The notes beneath the pieces were generated by a model. It saw only the letters and a list, made by a program, of their open reading frames with translations. It was not told where the DNA came from and did not search any database. Position numbers and translations under genes: made by a program. From Ailanthus altissimus (Eukaryota > Streptophyta > Magnoliopsida > Sapindales > Simaroubaceae), in contig OX327702.1 of NCBI GenBank assembly GCA_946807835.1, forward strand, positions 4,216,001 to 4,280,000: a stretch of DNA of 64,000 nt. The letters run 5' to 3'. Shown one piece after another: positions 46,380 through 58,829 of this stretch. Positions within the stretch are counted from its first letter, which is position 1; each line of letters opens with the position of its first letter.

Positions 46380-47061
46380 TGTATGGGTATTAAACATGCA
46401 GCAAAATATGTAAGATCGTACAAACAAAGCAATGAAGTAGATAATTCAACTAGCCAAGCAAGAACAATAAGCTAATCAAGAGCTAAGTAATATACAGTAG
46501 AAAAAATGCAAAAATATACAATACTAAAACACAAAATACGTGGTTCAGCAATGTGCTTATACCCACGATGGATCAAGGACCCAAGTCTCTCTTATTTGAT
46601 GCTTGATTATAAGGAAATTGATCAAGAAATGATACAAATAAAGTTTTGAGCTCTATAGTTTGTTGTACAGTGTTTCTCAAGTGTATTTTCAAGTTCTCTC
46701 TCAACCCTAAGCAAAATAGGGTATTTATATGAAGTCTAAAATACCAAAACCTTCAACAAAAAAAACTCAAATTTTAAATTTTGGTGTAAATGAACAGTAC
46801 CATAAACAGCGCCAGCTTGCAACGTTGAAAATTAACGTTGTGGTGCTATACATTCCACCAGTTAGTGCTAAAGCTGTAGCACTCAAGCTTAGAAATAGGC
46901 TTCTTATTTTTTGTGCTATCATTTGCCTTCTGAATACTGTTCCATTGGTTTTCGACTCATTTCGAGCTTGTTTTCGACTCTAACTTGATTTTAAATTATT
47001 TTTGAATTTATCCCAAATATAAACATCATATTAAACATGATTTTGGATAATAAACTCCACA
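46380..47061 (-). repeat. 5' LTR of Copia C
   Basis: tgtatgggtatta...aactccaca; partner of 42586-43289, with the tttga duplication immediately after it. Confidence 0.9.
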
Positions 47062-47066
47062 TTTGA

Positions 47067-48279
47067 GTTAATCTATCTTATGTCGGGTGTACTGGTAAGG
47101 ATAGATGGGTTTGATTTTAAGTCAACAAGCTAAGAATGTTTCCAATTACCAGCTTGAGTTGCCAAGCTTATCTATTCTACAACCCTGCTTTGTACTTCTA
47201 TGTGATGGTGTTCTTACCCCATGTATCTTAAGTTTGTATAAATTTCTAGAAATAATTGTCAAATTTCACTTACAAAGAAAGAATTTTTCATGCTGTTAGC
47301 ATGGCATCATTTGTACAAATGTATATCCATTCTATTATGTTCCATCATCGAGGGTATTAACAGTACAAATAATATACCTCTATATAATTCTTTTCTATTT
47401 GGGGTTTTTTTTTTGTTTCATGCACTTGATTGCATAATCAAACAATGGAGTGAAATTTCTTCCTTTCTTTATAGTTTAGGGCAATAACTTAAGTGAACTA
47501 AAAGAACAATGATATAGTTCTAAGGATATCTTTTGCTGGTAGTTGAAGTTGTTAATAGAAAGATTTTGCATGTTTCGTGGATTCTTTAGTTCTAAGGAGA
47601 TCTTTTGCTGGTCACTTCTTCTGTTGATTTCTTTTCACTCATGCATAGATTTGTGGGATTTTGTTTGGTGTAGAAATGATCATTAATAATTTACTTTGCT
47701 TATTCTGGCACATGGGATTTTGTTTGGTGTAGAAATGATCATTAATAATTTACTTTGCTTATTCTGGCACATGATAAGTACATACCAACAGTTTGATCTT
47801 TGAAGATTGTAACTATGGTCATGTATATTCAGCCAAATAAAGAAAAGGGTGAACTAAAAAGAAAGTAACAAAAAAAAGCACCAAATTTTAACCCTTTTGA
47901 TGCTTTAAACTGATGTTATGAGACAAAATTTCAATGTTATCTTCATCTTTATCTCACTTTAGTGGAGTGCTGCTTTTGAAAAGAGATTTTGACCACTTTG
48001 TTCTCCTGCTAGACATTGCATGTTCTCAAGGCATAGGTTCTGAATGTGTAGCCTCTCATCATAGCCCTAAAAATATGAAATATAGGAGCACAAAGGCTTT
48101 TTCCATTGTTGATGATCTTGATTTAAATTTCACCTTGCTGTGCTTTTTATTTTATTTTGTGAAAAGAACTTGCACTTAATCTTAATGTATGTCAAAAAAA
48201 AAATCAAAATAATTATTAGGTCCAATAAAACTTTTTAGTCATTAAAAATTTATAATTACCTATAAATTTGAGTGGTAAG
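47067..48279. other. Interior of insertion E, no recognised gene
   Basis: Several short plus-strand ORFs (47105-47299, 47290-47487, 47934-48179) show no family features. A perfect 59-bp direct duplication is annotated separately. Confidence 0.4.
47655..47772. repeat. 59-bp perfect tandem duplication
   Basis: gggattttgtttggtgtaga starts at 47655 and again at 47714; the units appear identical, so the event is recent. Confidence 0.92.
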
Positions 48280-48350
48280 CACTACAAGAAAAAGGGGCAT
48301 TTGCGACTCATCATTCGATGGTTTAATTAGCCGTCACAAATAAACAATAA
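48280..48350 (+). mobile_element. CACTA left-end fragment
   Basis: cactacaagaaaaaggggca followed by tttgcgac and 'agccgtcacaaa', as at 23156 and 51042. No matching right end nearby. Confidence 0.55.
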
Positions 48351-50640
48351 AAACCCTTCTTCACTCAGTAGTAGAGTGCGGGCTTTTTCAGTGTGCAGTC
48401 ATGCGTTTTATCCTCCCCAAAGTTAGTGTATATTTTTTTATTTATTTTTCTTATCAAATAAATTTCTAATTTGATAACTTGATATGCGATGTTAGTGGCT
48501 CTACTCCTCGATTAAGGTTTAAAGGTAAGCTTTTAAGTTTTTGGTTAGCATTTCTTCAATTGTTGTCAATTTGTGGTTATGGTTCTTCATAAAATTTCAT
48601 CATAAGTTAGGATTTTTGAAATTATTGATAATCAACATTAATAAGTCATGTTCTTATTAGTTGCTACCAGATATTTTCTTTCATTTAGCTAAATGATTCT
48701 TAAATTTCCATTTGATTTTGACTATGTTTAATTTTCATCATTTCAAATGCTGCTGCAGTTTCTCATCTGTAAAATTAATACAGAATTGTTCAAAACTACA
48801 AAGTAGTTCTTGATTTTAGGGTTATCTGATCATGCCTTCTGTGTGCTTTTCACAAAATTATGGTAGATGTCTTAGCTTAGCTTGTTTGCAGTTTCTCCTA
48901 TCAAACAAACCAATCTTGAGCGTGTGCTTTTGAACTAACCTTCCTATTTTTTATGAGGATAGAAATGTTTGACCTTACTTTCTTATTTCTTACAAAATTT
49001 AAATTTTAGGTACTAAAAAGTCATTATATATGATTATTAATAAAAGATTTATGAGAACACTTATCATGTAAATGCTTCAATTAATTGCTTTTCATCTGCT
49101 GATATGTCATATGTTTCAGGTGCTTTGGTTGTCTGGCTTGTTGCCTCCCTATTTATTATAAGCCTGACTTTTGTCCTTTGTTAATTTCTGTTCCTTTTCT
49201 TTTTTAGATATGAACTTTATTTTTAAATTCTCTCGCATTTATTAATGATTCTTAGTTCTTGTAGGATATTACTGGTTGGTAAAGCTTTCATTTAAGATTA
49301 AGTTTCTATTCTCCTTTTGTGTTATATTAATTATTTGAATTTAAGATATCATTGAATATTTATCTTGTTGATATCTGCTGTAGAGAGATACCACTACTCA
49401 ATTTTTTTATGAGAAGCATTTGGGTTAGCTAATAGATTAACAGCATCATGTCCTCCCAAAGGTGTTGCTCATTAAGTCAATGAATATAGGGACAATGGAG
49501 GAAGAGTTGAAAGCACGAAGCCTGAAAAAATTTCAAACATCTATGAATGGCTTTGCTTTTATTTTCTACACCATCCATATAGAGTAAAGTAATATTTTCT
49601 ATCCTATTGTCTTTCCACCGAGAATTAATTCCTGCTGCTCAACCACATGACTTGCTCACAAATTTGGGTTTGAATATGTATTTGGTTTATAGAAATACAG
49701 ATCTTTATTACATAAGTTGACATACTGAATCAGAATTGTCAGTGTACCATGGATATAACTATTTTAATTATTCATATATCACTAGACTGCTATTGATTAC
49801 ACGGAATTGTCTATTTTCCGTTTTTGATTCACATAATTTCTCATGTAATCTCACATATTATAAATGTTACGCCCTCTGCATTTCAGCTTGATAAGTTTTC
49901 TTGTGGTTTGATACCTCGAATTTGCTTTTAAAAATTTCATGAATTATTTTTTATTTTTACTATAATTAATGAAGTGATGTTCATTTTGTAAATTGTTTAA
50001 TTGCAATGGTATGTAGTGTCTCTATGCTGTTAGGTTGATTTTTATTAAATTGTTTAATTCTATAAATTTTTGATAGGTTGAATGTTTTTAAATTTCATAA
50101 ATTGTTTAATTCCTTAAACTATTTTTCTTTTACATAGGTTATGGATTTGCTTCCGAAACTTCCTCATGTGATTCTATGGCACATCTAAATGTATGTTACA
50201 CCTTCACAACTTTTTTTTGATATATTTGAAGTATTTTGTTGGTCATTTTTTAAAATATATTCTATAAATTGGTATATAGAACAAAAATGTAGGATTTAAG
50301 TTCTATTAAAGAGTCCTATTTTTGTTGGCATTTCACTAAAATTATCTTTGCTTAATATATTTTTTAAGTTTGTCAAGTGAGATGTTAATTTTGTGGCTTA
50401 CATATTAACTAAATTTTTTTTTTAAACTGTTGATTATGTTTCAGTTGAGGTTTTACCCACATTTATTTTAAAAGTTAAAAGTTCTAATTGTTCTCATCAA
50501 TAAAGTGATTCATCATCTTTTATTTATTTATTTGAAAAAAGGGAAAACCATATCATTCATGCAACCTAACGCAAATGTTGTTGTGTAATTAATCAGAATT
50601 TTCTTCTGTCTCGTTTGTTTGAATTGTGTTAATTTATGTA
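48351..50640. other. Interior of insertion E, intron-like AT-rich sequence
   Basis: T-rich text with many possible splice sites but no exon I can tie to a family. Confidence 0.35.
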
Positions 50641-50651
50641 ATAGAAGAAAC

Positions 50652-50885
50652 CTCAATGATTCCTTTATATTTAGGTTTCATGTGGGAGGCTATGATTAGT
50701 TTAGTGGATAAGATTAGTGGGATTATTGTTGTCTTTAGATTAGAACTAAAATGGGTAGTGTCAAATATGAAGCCTCAACGATCCCTCTGGTCTTTAAGTT
50801 TCACTTGGGAGGCTATGTTTAGTTTAGTGGATAAGATTAGTGTAATTGTTGTTGGCTTCAAATTATGACTAAAATGGATAGTGTT
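50652..50885. repeat. ~121-bp tandem duplication
   Basis: Units start at about 50652 and 50773 and share 'gggaggctatg.ttagttta' and 'gtggataagattagtg'. An ORF spanning both (50626-50868) repeats the peptide FMWEAMISLVDKIS / FTWEAMFSLVDKIS; probably a by-product. Confidence 0.8.
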
Positions 50886-51041
50886 ATATATGTATTAGAG
50901 GTATGAAAAATAATGGTGTGTAGTAATTTCTTTGTGAGGGTTTTTTTTTTACATTTCAATAGGATTTTTTATTTTTAATAGTAGCAGAGATCCGATTGTA
51001 GGATGGTTGTAAGATAGTCGATAAATAGGAAAGAGAGTTAA

Positions 51042-51868
51042 CACTACAAGAATAGGGGTTTTTTACGACTTGTGTTATAACGGCCATATTAGCTGTCGCA
51101 AAAAATTAAATGAACGTTTATCTCAGTTGTCTAATGATGAACAAACAAAAGTTGCAATAGATCAAATATTTATTGATATGATGGGACGCGATAGTCATAG
51201 ATATGCTAAAACTTATGAGCATGGCCCATCACCATCAGATATTGCACAATAAAATTTAACAAAACAATGAATAGGTAAAAGTAAAGTTAGATTATTTAAA
51301 ATTCAGTTATAATGATCTTCAAGGTAAATATACAGTTCTACAAAATCAATGTGATGAGATGCATTCAATGATGTAACGATTTTTTTAATAATCATGAGTT
51401 TTAGTTGTCTACTAATGATCAGGTATGAATTTTAATTTAATATTAATTTTTTACTTGTAAAATCACATTTAAAATATTAATATTTTATTTATAAATTTAA
51501 GATGCTTTCAATGCGCACCAATCATACAAAAATTAGATAGAAGTTAAAAAGTTTAGAATTGTTATTAACATATTTTAAATGTTATTAATACATTTTGCAT
51601 GGTCATATTTGAATGTTATTAATATATTTTTGATGGTATTGTAATATATTGATTTAAAATATTAAATTAAAAAAATACGATAAGACTTTTTGTTATTGTA
51701 ATATATTTGTTTAAAAACTGAAAATTTTAAAAAAATTTAAAAAGAGATAGACTTTTTTGCGACAACTAATTAGCCATCGCAAAATTTTATGACGGTCGCA
51801 TATGCTACAACTTTTGTAAACTTTTTGCCGTCGCAACGCCGTTACAAAAGGCCTTTTCTATTGTAGTG
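51042..51868 (+). mobile_element. Small CACTA deletion derivative
   Basis: Left end cactacaagaataggggttt; right end, reversed, cactacaatagaaaaggcc. Inner subterminal words tttttgcgac, agccatcgca and gccgtcgca occur near both ends. 827 bp long, non-autonomous. Flanking triplets taa and aaa resemble a 3-bp target duplication with one change. Confidence 0.85.
51070..51252 (+). pseudogene. CACTA transposon protein remnant (Transposase_24-like)
   Basis: A 60-codon open stretch contains LSQLSNDEQTKVAIDQIF, then MMGRDSHRY and GPSPSDIAQ. This resembles the region near the end of the plant 'Transposase_24'-type protein of CACTA elements. It lies just inside the left end of the 827-bp element, so everything else of the protein has been deleted. 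It is probably inactive. Confidence 0.6.
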
Positions 51869-53860
51869 AAACATTGTGTTATTTTCATTAAAAGAAAAAA
51901 AGCAAGATGTTAATATCTAGCTAATATCTTTCATTCTTTATATCCTTCCTCATTTTGCTTTTGCTATAGCGAAAAGTGTTCCCTCTCTCTCGTCTCATCT
52001 CATCTCTATCCATATATTACAGTGTTGTTGTTATTAGATAAATATGCGTGAAGCCATTTTACTAATTATCATTTTTAAAAGAAAGTTCAAAATATGTTTT
52101 GCTTTAAAACAACATCTTGTCTCCCACCTTAATAATTGATTTTGGTTTTTGCCCTTCCTTTGTTCTCCATCTCTCATTTTTCTCTTCCTTTATGTAAAAA
52201 ATATTATACAAATGACTTAATGTGATTGTACATCGTTATCAAAAGGAGAAAATAATTTCCACTCACACACATTTTTAATGCATATTATTTTCATCAAATG
52301 AACTATATCAAACACTTTAATGCATAATATAATACTTGCAGAAGCGTGCCATCAACATTGCACATTTATTTATTATTTTTTTAAAACAAACATTGCACAT
52401 TTATTTATTATTTTTTTAAAACAAACATTGCACATTTATTAATATAAAGAGACCTGTTCATTGCATATAAGTTGTCTTCTCCTTAGAATAAAAACAATAC
52501 TCTAATTTGCAGCAACATTATTCATTTATCTGTTGTAAATATTTATCTCAATACCTGGTTCGTGGGTTGCAAGTTTAACTGCAAACAAAAAATATGAAAA
52601 TCTGTTGTGCACTAATAATGGCTTGTATATTGACTGTCAAAGTATTTATTCATTGTTAATCAAATGGACTACATGCAGGTTCTATGTTTGTTATCATGTT
52701 GGGTGGAAGATCCAAATTCTGAAGCTTACAAGGTTAGCCCACTTTGCAGCCTGTTTCATGTTTTTTTTTTTTTTCTGTGCTACAATTTGGGATTACATAT
52801 TTCAAGGATTTCAGGTTTTTTTTATTTTTTATTTCTTCTAGCTGTTTTATTTCCATGTGAGTTTTGATTCTTTTGGCTGTTTTGTTGGGTAGTTCTGCTT
52901 TTGTCACTTTTTAAAAATGAATTTAAATAGTTTAAAGGGTTTTTTTTAATATAATTTGTACTTTTAGAAACACACAAAAATGAATCTAAATTACCAAATA
53001 AACAAAGAAAAATTACTTGAAATACTTTCTCGATAAGCATCTAATAAGTGCTCTTTTATAAATATATTTTGAAATTAAAAACAAGAATACTTTAATAGGA
53101 TATATCTTAATTTATAGAGAGTAGTTGGACAGGGCTTGTAAATGGAACATTGTTATGTAAATAAGATTTTAGCTTTTGTTTCTTCTAAGATATGAATATA
53201 TGCCAAGTATATAACTCTTGCACTCATTATTTTGTATCTTATTCTAATTTTATTTTTCAACATTGTACTAAAACATAATAACTAACTTGTAATTTATTTA
53301 TCTTGAAGGTGACACTAAAAACATATACAAATATGCCCTGATACTATGTTTTTTGTGATTGATACACTGATTTTATTTATTAACTTCATGATCGAACTTC
53401 GTTTAAAATGTACTACTTATAATGTGATGGAACCTTTTTTATGGCACTTGAAATTTCTTTTAGGCATTTTGTGATGTATTACTTTTATGTTATTTTATAT
53501 TGGACGGAACATATTTATAGCTCTAATTGTTAGAAGTTTTACACTATAAACTAAGTTGGATGTTGAATTTTATGTATTAATATTGGAATTACAGTGTGAT
53601 TGACATTTGTAATTATGGTGTTGTATATTGTTATAGTTTATGATTATGATGTATTTCAATTTATGGATAGATGTTAGAATTTGGTTATTTGAATATTTAG
53701 ATAATATTGTTTATTGAATATTTTAATTTTTGTAATATATATTTATGTATTTATTTATATGAATATAATTTAAATTCATGAAGCCTACAAATTGATTATA
53801 AAATATAATTAATGAAATTTAGTTTTCATCTAACATGAATTCATAATAGATAATATATAG
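51869..53860. other. Interior of insertion E, no recognised gene
   Basis: A 35-bp repeat occupies 52354-52443. A possible plus-strand exon, about 52677-52730, lies between an atgcag acceptor and an aag/gttagc donor and includes CWVEDPNSEAYK. It slightly resembles CACTA protein text (VxDP), too weak to assign. Confidence 0.35.
52354..52443. repeat. 35-bp tandem repeat, 2.5 units
   Basis: aacattgcacatttatttat begins at 52354, 52389 and 52424. Nearly perfect. Confidence 0.9.
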
Positions 53861-53864
53861 TCAA

Positions 53865-54230
53865 ATAGATATTTATCACGAATTCGTAATAGACATCTAT
53901 CACAAATTCCTAATAAATTATATACTTTGATGAGGTCATATTATTTTCATGCGACGTCAGCCTCATAACATCACAGTTACATCATCTACCATACTAGGTG
54001 CCAAATTAGCATCCACATCATCGTCCACGCTAACAATATTTGCCATATAAGTTTTGTATACATAGGACAAATCACAATATAGTGATAGATATTTTCTATC
54101 ACAATATTAGAAAAATTCTATCACAAAATTCATTTATCATAGATTTGTGATAGAATTTTTCTATCACAGATTGCTGAGGTATCTTTTGGTAATAAAAAAC
54201 TTCTATCACAAAACATGGTTTGTGACAGTA
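53865..54230. repeat. Right subterminal repeats of insertion E
   Basis: Repeated 'ctatcacaaa' and 'tttgtgatag' words in both orientations, mirroring 40730-41030. Such arrays bind the transposon's own DNA-binding protein in CACTA elements. Confidence 0.65.
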
Positions 54231-57130
54231 ACATTTTATCACTAACATCCAACTGATTATCTACCATTTTCTCCCTAATAAAATGAATCTTGATATACTT
54301 AGTTCTTGTATAAAAGACAAGATTAAGAGCTAAAGCTTAAGCACTTCGGTCATCACATCAATGTACGGGAACCCTTTGAACAGAAAAATGAAGCTCCTAA
54401 AGCTAGTTCTTAATCCAAAGAAGTTCAAAACATTAAATAGTAAGGGCTCTATATTTAGCTTCGGTGCTAGATCTGACAACAACATTTTGTTTCTAAGGGG
54501 ACCAGAAACCAAATTCTGATTCAAAGGAGTGCAATATCCTCTAATAGACTTTCTATCATTGGAATCACATTCCTAATCAGCATCTAAGTATGCTGTTAAA
54601 GTGATTGAATCCCTTGAAAATAACTCAAGACCATAATTTAGAGTATACTGCAGATACCTCAAAAATCTTTTGCATGCCTTCCAATGCTTCAGAGTTTGTG
54701 CAAACATGAATTTTTTTAATTTGTGAATTACAAATGATATCATAAGCCTGGTGAGAAGCATATACCGAAGAGTTCCTAACAAACTTCTGTAAAGAAATAG
54801 GTTTTCAAACAACTTGTCATCATCTTTTAACAATTTTTTACCAGTGTTCATGGGTATTGTACACTATTTATAATTTTGCTTATTAGCCTTTTTCAACAAT
54901 TCTGATATATCTTTAGTTTGAGAGATTTGCAATCCAGTGCCAGTAAGAGTTACTTCGATACCAAGGAAGTAATTGAAATCTCTAAGATTTTTCAAGACAA
55001 AAGTTAAACCAAGTTAACTAATAAAAATTTCTAATTATTCTGAAACATATCCAGTAATAAGTATGTCATCAACATAAATCAAATGTCCATTTGAATGTAT
55101 AATAAAAAGGGAAGAATCTGATCTTGAGTTTTGAAAAATCCACTATAATAAAATATTTATGAGTTTGTCATACCATGCTCAAAGAGCTTGTTTTAAACTA
55201 TAAAGAGCTTTTCCTTAGTTTTCTAATATAATTTGGTTTTAACAGTATCAACAAACCTTTTAGGTTATAACATATATATTTCCTCTATTAAATCATCATT
55301 TATTATTGATGACTATTTATCTTATTAGCCATTTGTTCATAACAACTAGGCTAAGAACAATCTTCACAGTTGAGGTCATGACAACTAGACTAAATGTTTC
55401 AAAAAATTAATCCCAAGGGTTTGTAAAAATCCTTTGGCAACCAATATAACTTTGTCATTGGCAATGGTTCCATCAGGGTTGTATTAGACCCTAAAAATCC
55501 ATTTATTACTGATCTTTTTTGTTACTTCTATACTAGGAACCAAAAACCAGGTTTGGTTTTTCAGAAGTGCTTGATATTCTTCAATCATTGTTTGTCTCCA
55601 TTTTGAATGCTTTAATGCTTCATTAACTATTTTGGGTTCTGTGTTAAATTCATAACTTTGACTCAAATAAGCTTTGGTTTAAAGAGACCATTCTTAGACC
55701 TTGCGATTATCTGATGAGTGGATACTGCTGTTGTATGGATATGTGTGGTTTCTAGTGGAGGTGAATTGATAGAGTGTTAACTCTAAATAGGAGTATCTGA
55801 AAAAGAATTGGTTAATGATGTGAATGGCATTTTGGTTGGTGGATTTTGAAATTAATGAGTAGATTGGTGTGCTGAAGACTAGTCTGTAGCTGAAGAAAGT
55901 GAACTTGCTATTGGAATCATTCTGCTACTACCATTAGATTATGTTAAATATTTGAGAGAATAAGAATTTCTAAAGTAGATTTGAGTGGAGTGTAGGTATA
56001 TCAGTGACAGTAGTTTAAAATGGAGCAAATAATTCAACATAAGGGAAATATTTTTCATTAAAAGTGACATGTCTTGCAACATTTATCTTTCGAAATGGAT
56101 GCATGTACTTATAACCTTTATGAGCTAGACTCTAACCTATAAAACACACTTGTTAGTATGAAAACTGAACTTATGTCTGTTGTAAGGCCTTAATAAAGGA
56201 AAGCAAGTACACCTTGCTTTAAGAACTCATAATCTGGGGAATTTTTATATAGTTTTTAATATTGTAAGCAATAATTAATTGTTGTTGTTAGAACTATATT
56301 TATAAGGTAAGAAGTAATGTGAAAGGCTTTTCACCAAAAATGAAGAGGTTTTTTGGCTTAAGCTAGGAGAGTGAGGTTAGTCTTAATAATGTGCTTATGC
56401 TTTCTTTTCAATAATCCATTTTGATGGTGTGTGTGAGGGAAAATCAATCTAAATTGGATACCATTTTATTTCAAGTACTTAGCAAAGGTTTTAAATTCTC
56501 CCCTAAATCTGATTGAAGAGCTAAAATGAGAATTTTGAACTATTTTCAACATGTTTTTGATACAATGTAAAGGTATTTAGGGCCTCTAACTTGGGTTTTA
56601 ATGAAAAAATCCAACTATACTAGGTATGGTCATCAAAGAAATTGATATAGTAGTTATAGCCATCTAATGTCTCATGTGGTGTTGTCCCTAAATATTTGTG
56701 TAAATTAATTCTAATGGCCACTTAGATATTAAAGCGACATAAGGAAAATGTAGTTTACGCAATTTCCAATTTAACATATATCACAAAATAATCAATTTGG
56801 TATTTTATTGCAAGCACATAAGCTATTAAAATTTTTCAGTATACCTTTTAGGATTAGAGGACTTGAAGGACCAAGCCTAAAATGAAACCTCTAGTTTTCA
56901 GGACTTAAAGATTTTAGGTTTTATGATACAAAGGAAGAACAAGTTGAGCCATTTGCACCAGATTGACTCTTATTTATATTACACAATAATGCTAGTTTTA
57001 TAAGCTGGGAAAACAAATATAAGGGTTTGACAAGTTTATAATAAAGATAGGCTTCTTGAGTACTAGAATAAAAGCTTGGCAACATCTTACATAAACCTTC
57101 CCAGCCACTCCTCGCAACAGCAACATCATA
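54231..57130 (-). pseudogene. Copia B pol remnant (RNase H, reverse transcriptase, integrase)
   Basis: Minus-strand pieces, from right to left. Protease end and GKVL motif (near 57100), then integrase (about 56900-55990). Reverse transcriptase starts at about 55666 (EYQALLKNQTWFLVPS, NKWIFRV), with the LTRLMISF and HWKACKRFLRYLQYTLNYGL blocks at 54851-54573 and LTAYLDAD. The tail is IHFIREKM at about 54270. Stops and frameshifts are frequent. Motifs fit the Ale/Retrofit lineage. The last residues lie at 40683-40590, beyond insertion E. Confidence 0.85.
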
Positions 57131-57197
57131 TCTTCTTGTTCTTTACATAGCAACAACTAGAATAAAATTAAAAAGATGAAATTATCTGCACTAATTT

Positions 57198-58815
57198 TGT
57201 AATACACGTGTTAGGCATGAGGTGAATAATGCTCGCAGTTGAATGAAAATAAAATAATAAAATAATGAGAAGTTTGGTAAATAGATTACTGAGTAAAGAC
57301 AGTAACACGTGGGGCATGGTGGCATTGTGAGGAAAATAAAATAAAAATTAAAAGCAAGTGGCTCCATTTTATTGGCCAAGTGCGCAGTGGACTCTAATAT
57401 ATATAGAAGCAATGAATTACTCCTTTTTTTTCATTTGTTAAGTCAAGAAAAAAGAACGAAAATAAAAGGGAAAGAAAGAAAACCAAAAAGAGAGAAGAAA
57501 GAAAAAAAAAGGAAAAAGGAAAGGAAAAAAAAAGAGTCATAGAAGAATAGAAAGAGAAAAAGAGAGAAATACAGGAAACAAGTTTGGGTAGTTAAATTTA
57601 TATCTAATGATGCAGCAGGTAATAGTTTTATAAAATTAGAATATTGATGTGTTCAGTTTTTATGATACATATCAGTATTAATGACTTATTTTTACACCTT
57701 ATCATATAAGAGGTATATTGATAGTTGGCAGACCCTAGATTCTCGATCCAGTTCAGGATTAACACACTTTTGTGAGTAGATAATTATATATATGTTTTAT
57801 ATAATTTTAATATAGTAGTTTTGATTTAATTACATGTTATCGGGTTTCTTTTTATCCATAAATTATTTTAGACAGATGAATAATTATGCTAATTAGCTAT
57901 ATTTAGAAATATTTTCAAAGTTTATTATAGTATAATTTATGATTATGTTAAGTACAAAAATAATTATTTTAGAATAATTATGCTTCCTCGATATTCTATA
58001 GTAGTTTTTGAATCATCAGATGTGTACCCCTTCCCTTTAGTTTAGTTTGCTTTGCACATACGTTAGACCAGTTTAGTTTGCTCTGTTTAAGTGATGCAAC
58101 ATTCCTCTAGGTTAGATCAACTCAGATCTCCCACTCTGCTTGTGCGTGAGTTACTCCGTCAGGTTAGACCAACTTTTTTCCAGGTACAAGTTTGGTGTAG
58201 TTTTTAGTATATATGCATTACATTTATTCTCAGTATTATGTTATAGCACAGATTTCATGACAACTTACGCTTCCAGATTTCTAGATTCCTTGTATTATGT
58301 TATGATTTCAACTTCAGTATAAATTTTATGATAGCTTATGCTTTCAATATATGTTTTATGATTTCAACATCAGTATAAAATTTATGATAGCTTATGCTTT
58401 CAGTATAAGTTTTATGATTTCTCAGTACACAGTTTTATAATTACTTTATATTATAGATTGTATGTGTACATTACATATAGTTTTATTTATTATTAAATTA
58501 TCATTAAGAATCTATTATTTATAATACATATAAAGTATATATTATTTTCAGATTATGTCTACTCATTAAGCTACAAGCTCATATATATTTTTTTTATTTT
58601 CCCTTGTTTTTTCGAGGTTGACTCAAGAATTCGTTCAATGTGATACAATCTTCACATTTGAGGTTAGCTCACGACATGTATAGCTATACGAGTTGTTATA
58701 TTTTGTATATTATTGTATATGTATATATTTTTGTTAAGGCATTTAGCCTTATTATATCAAATGTAATGAGTATAAAGCATGTTAGTTGTATGTTATCACG
58801 CCTAAAATTTTGACA
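57198..58815 (+). mobile_element. Probable solo Gypsy LTR inside Copia B
   Basis: Copia B protease/integrase sequence on the left and protease/gag sequence on the right are separated by about 1.6 kb. That segment starts tgtaatacacgtg and ends aattttgaca. Like the LTR of the LOG-bearing element it has a purine-rich stretch (57430-57560) and a 'tttcagattatg' block near the end. No clear 5-bp duplication (aattt against cactt), so the limits are uncertain. ORFs in it are not supported. Confidence 0.5.
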
Positions 58816-58829
58816 CACTTAACAACGTT

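Larger units (their letters stand above)
42586..47061 (-). mobile_element. Copia LTR retrotransposon C, decayed
   Basis: LTRs 42586-43289 and 46380-47061, with a perfect target-site duplication tttga at 42581-42585 and 47062-47066. Pol remnants run on the minus strand between them. gag is absent: the decayed primer site next to the right LTR is followed within about 50 bp by protease sequence. It is nested in insertion E. Confidence 0.92.
40684..54230. mobile_element. Large CACTA-like insertion E (~13.5 kb) within Copia B pol
   Basis: The insertion is proven by the split Copia reading frame. The left end reads cactattaaaaaaaaac. The right end, reversed, reads tactgtcacaaaccatg and aligns with the left end at about 60% over 42 bp. 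Both ends are followed inward by repeated tatcacaaatttgtgata-type words (40730-41030 and 53870-54215), as in CACTA subterminal arrays. No 3-bp target duplication is clear (gta against aca). A transposase was not recognised. The interior contains a 42-bp minisatellite, Copia C, CACTA fragments and other repeats. The exact ends could be off by a few bases. Confidence 0.65.

Noticed and set aside
50626..50868. 80-codon ORF with internal peptide repeat
   Set aside because: Explained by the 121-bp tandem duplication; nothing supports translation.
23156..51868. CRISPR-like arrays or regularly spaced repeats
   Set aside because: The tandem repeats are contiguous minisatellites in a plant genome; there are no spacers between constant repeats.
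40684..54245. Right end of insertion E placed at the 'cacta' of 54239-54243
   Set aside because: A CACTA element should end in tagtg there; ending at 54230 gives end-to-end similarity with the left terminus, though it is imperfect.
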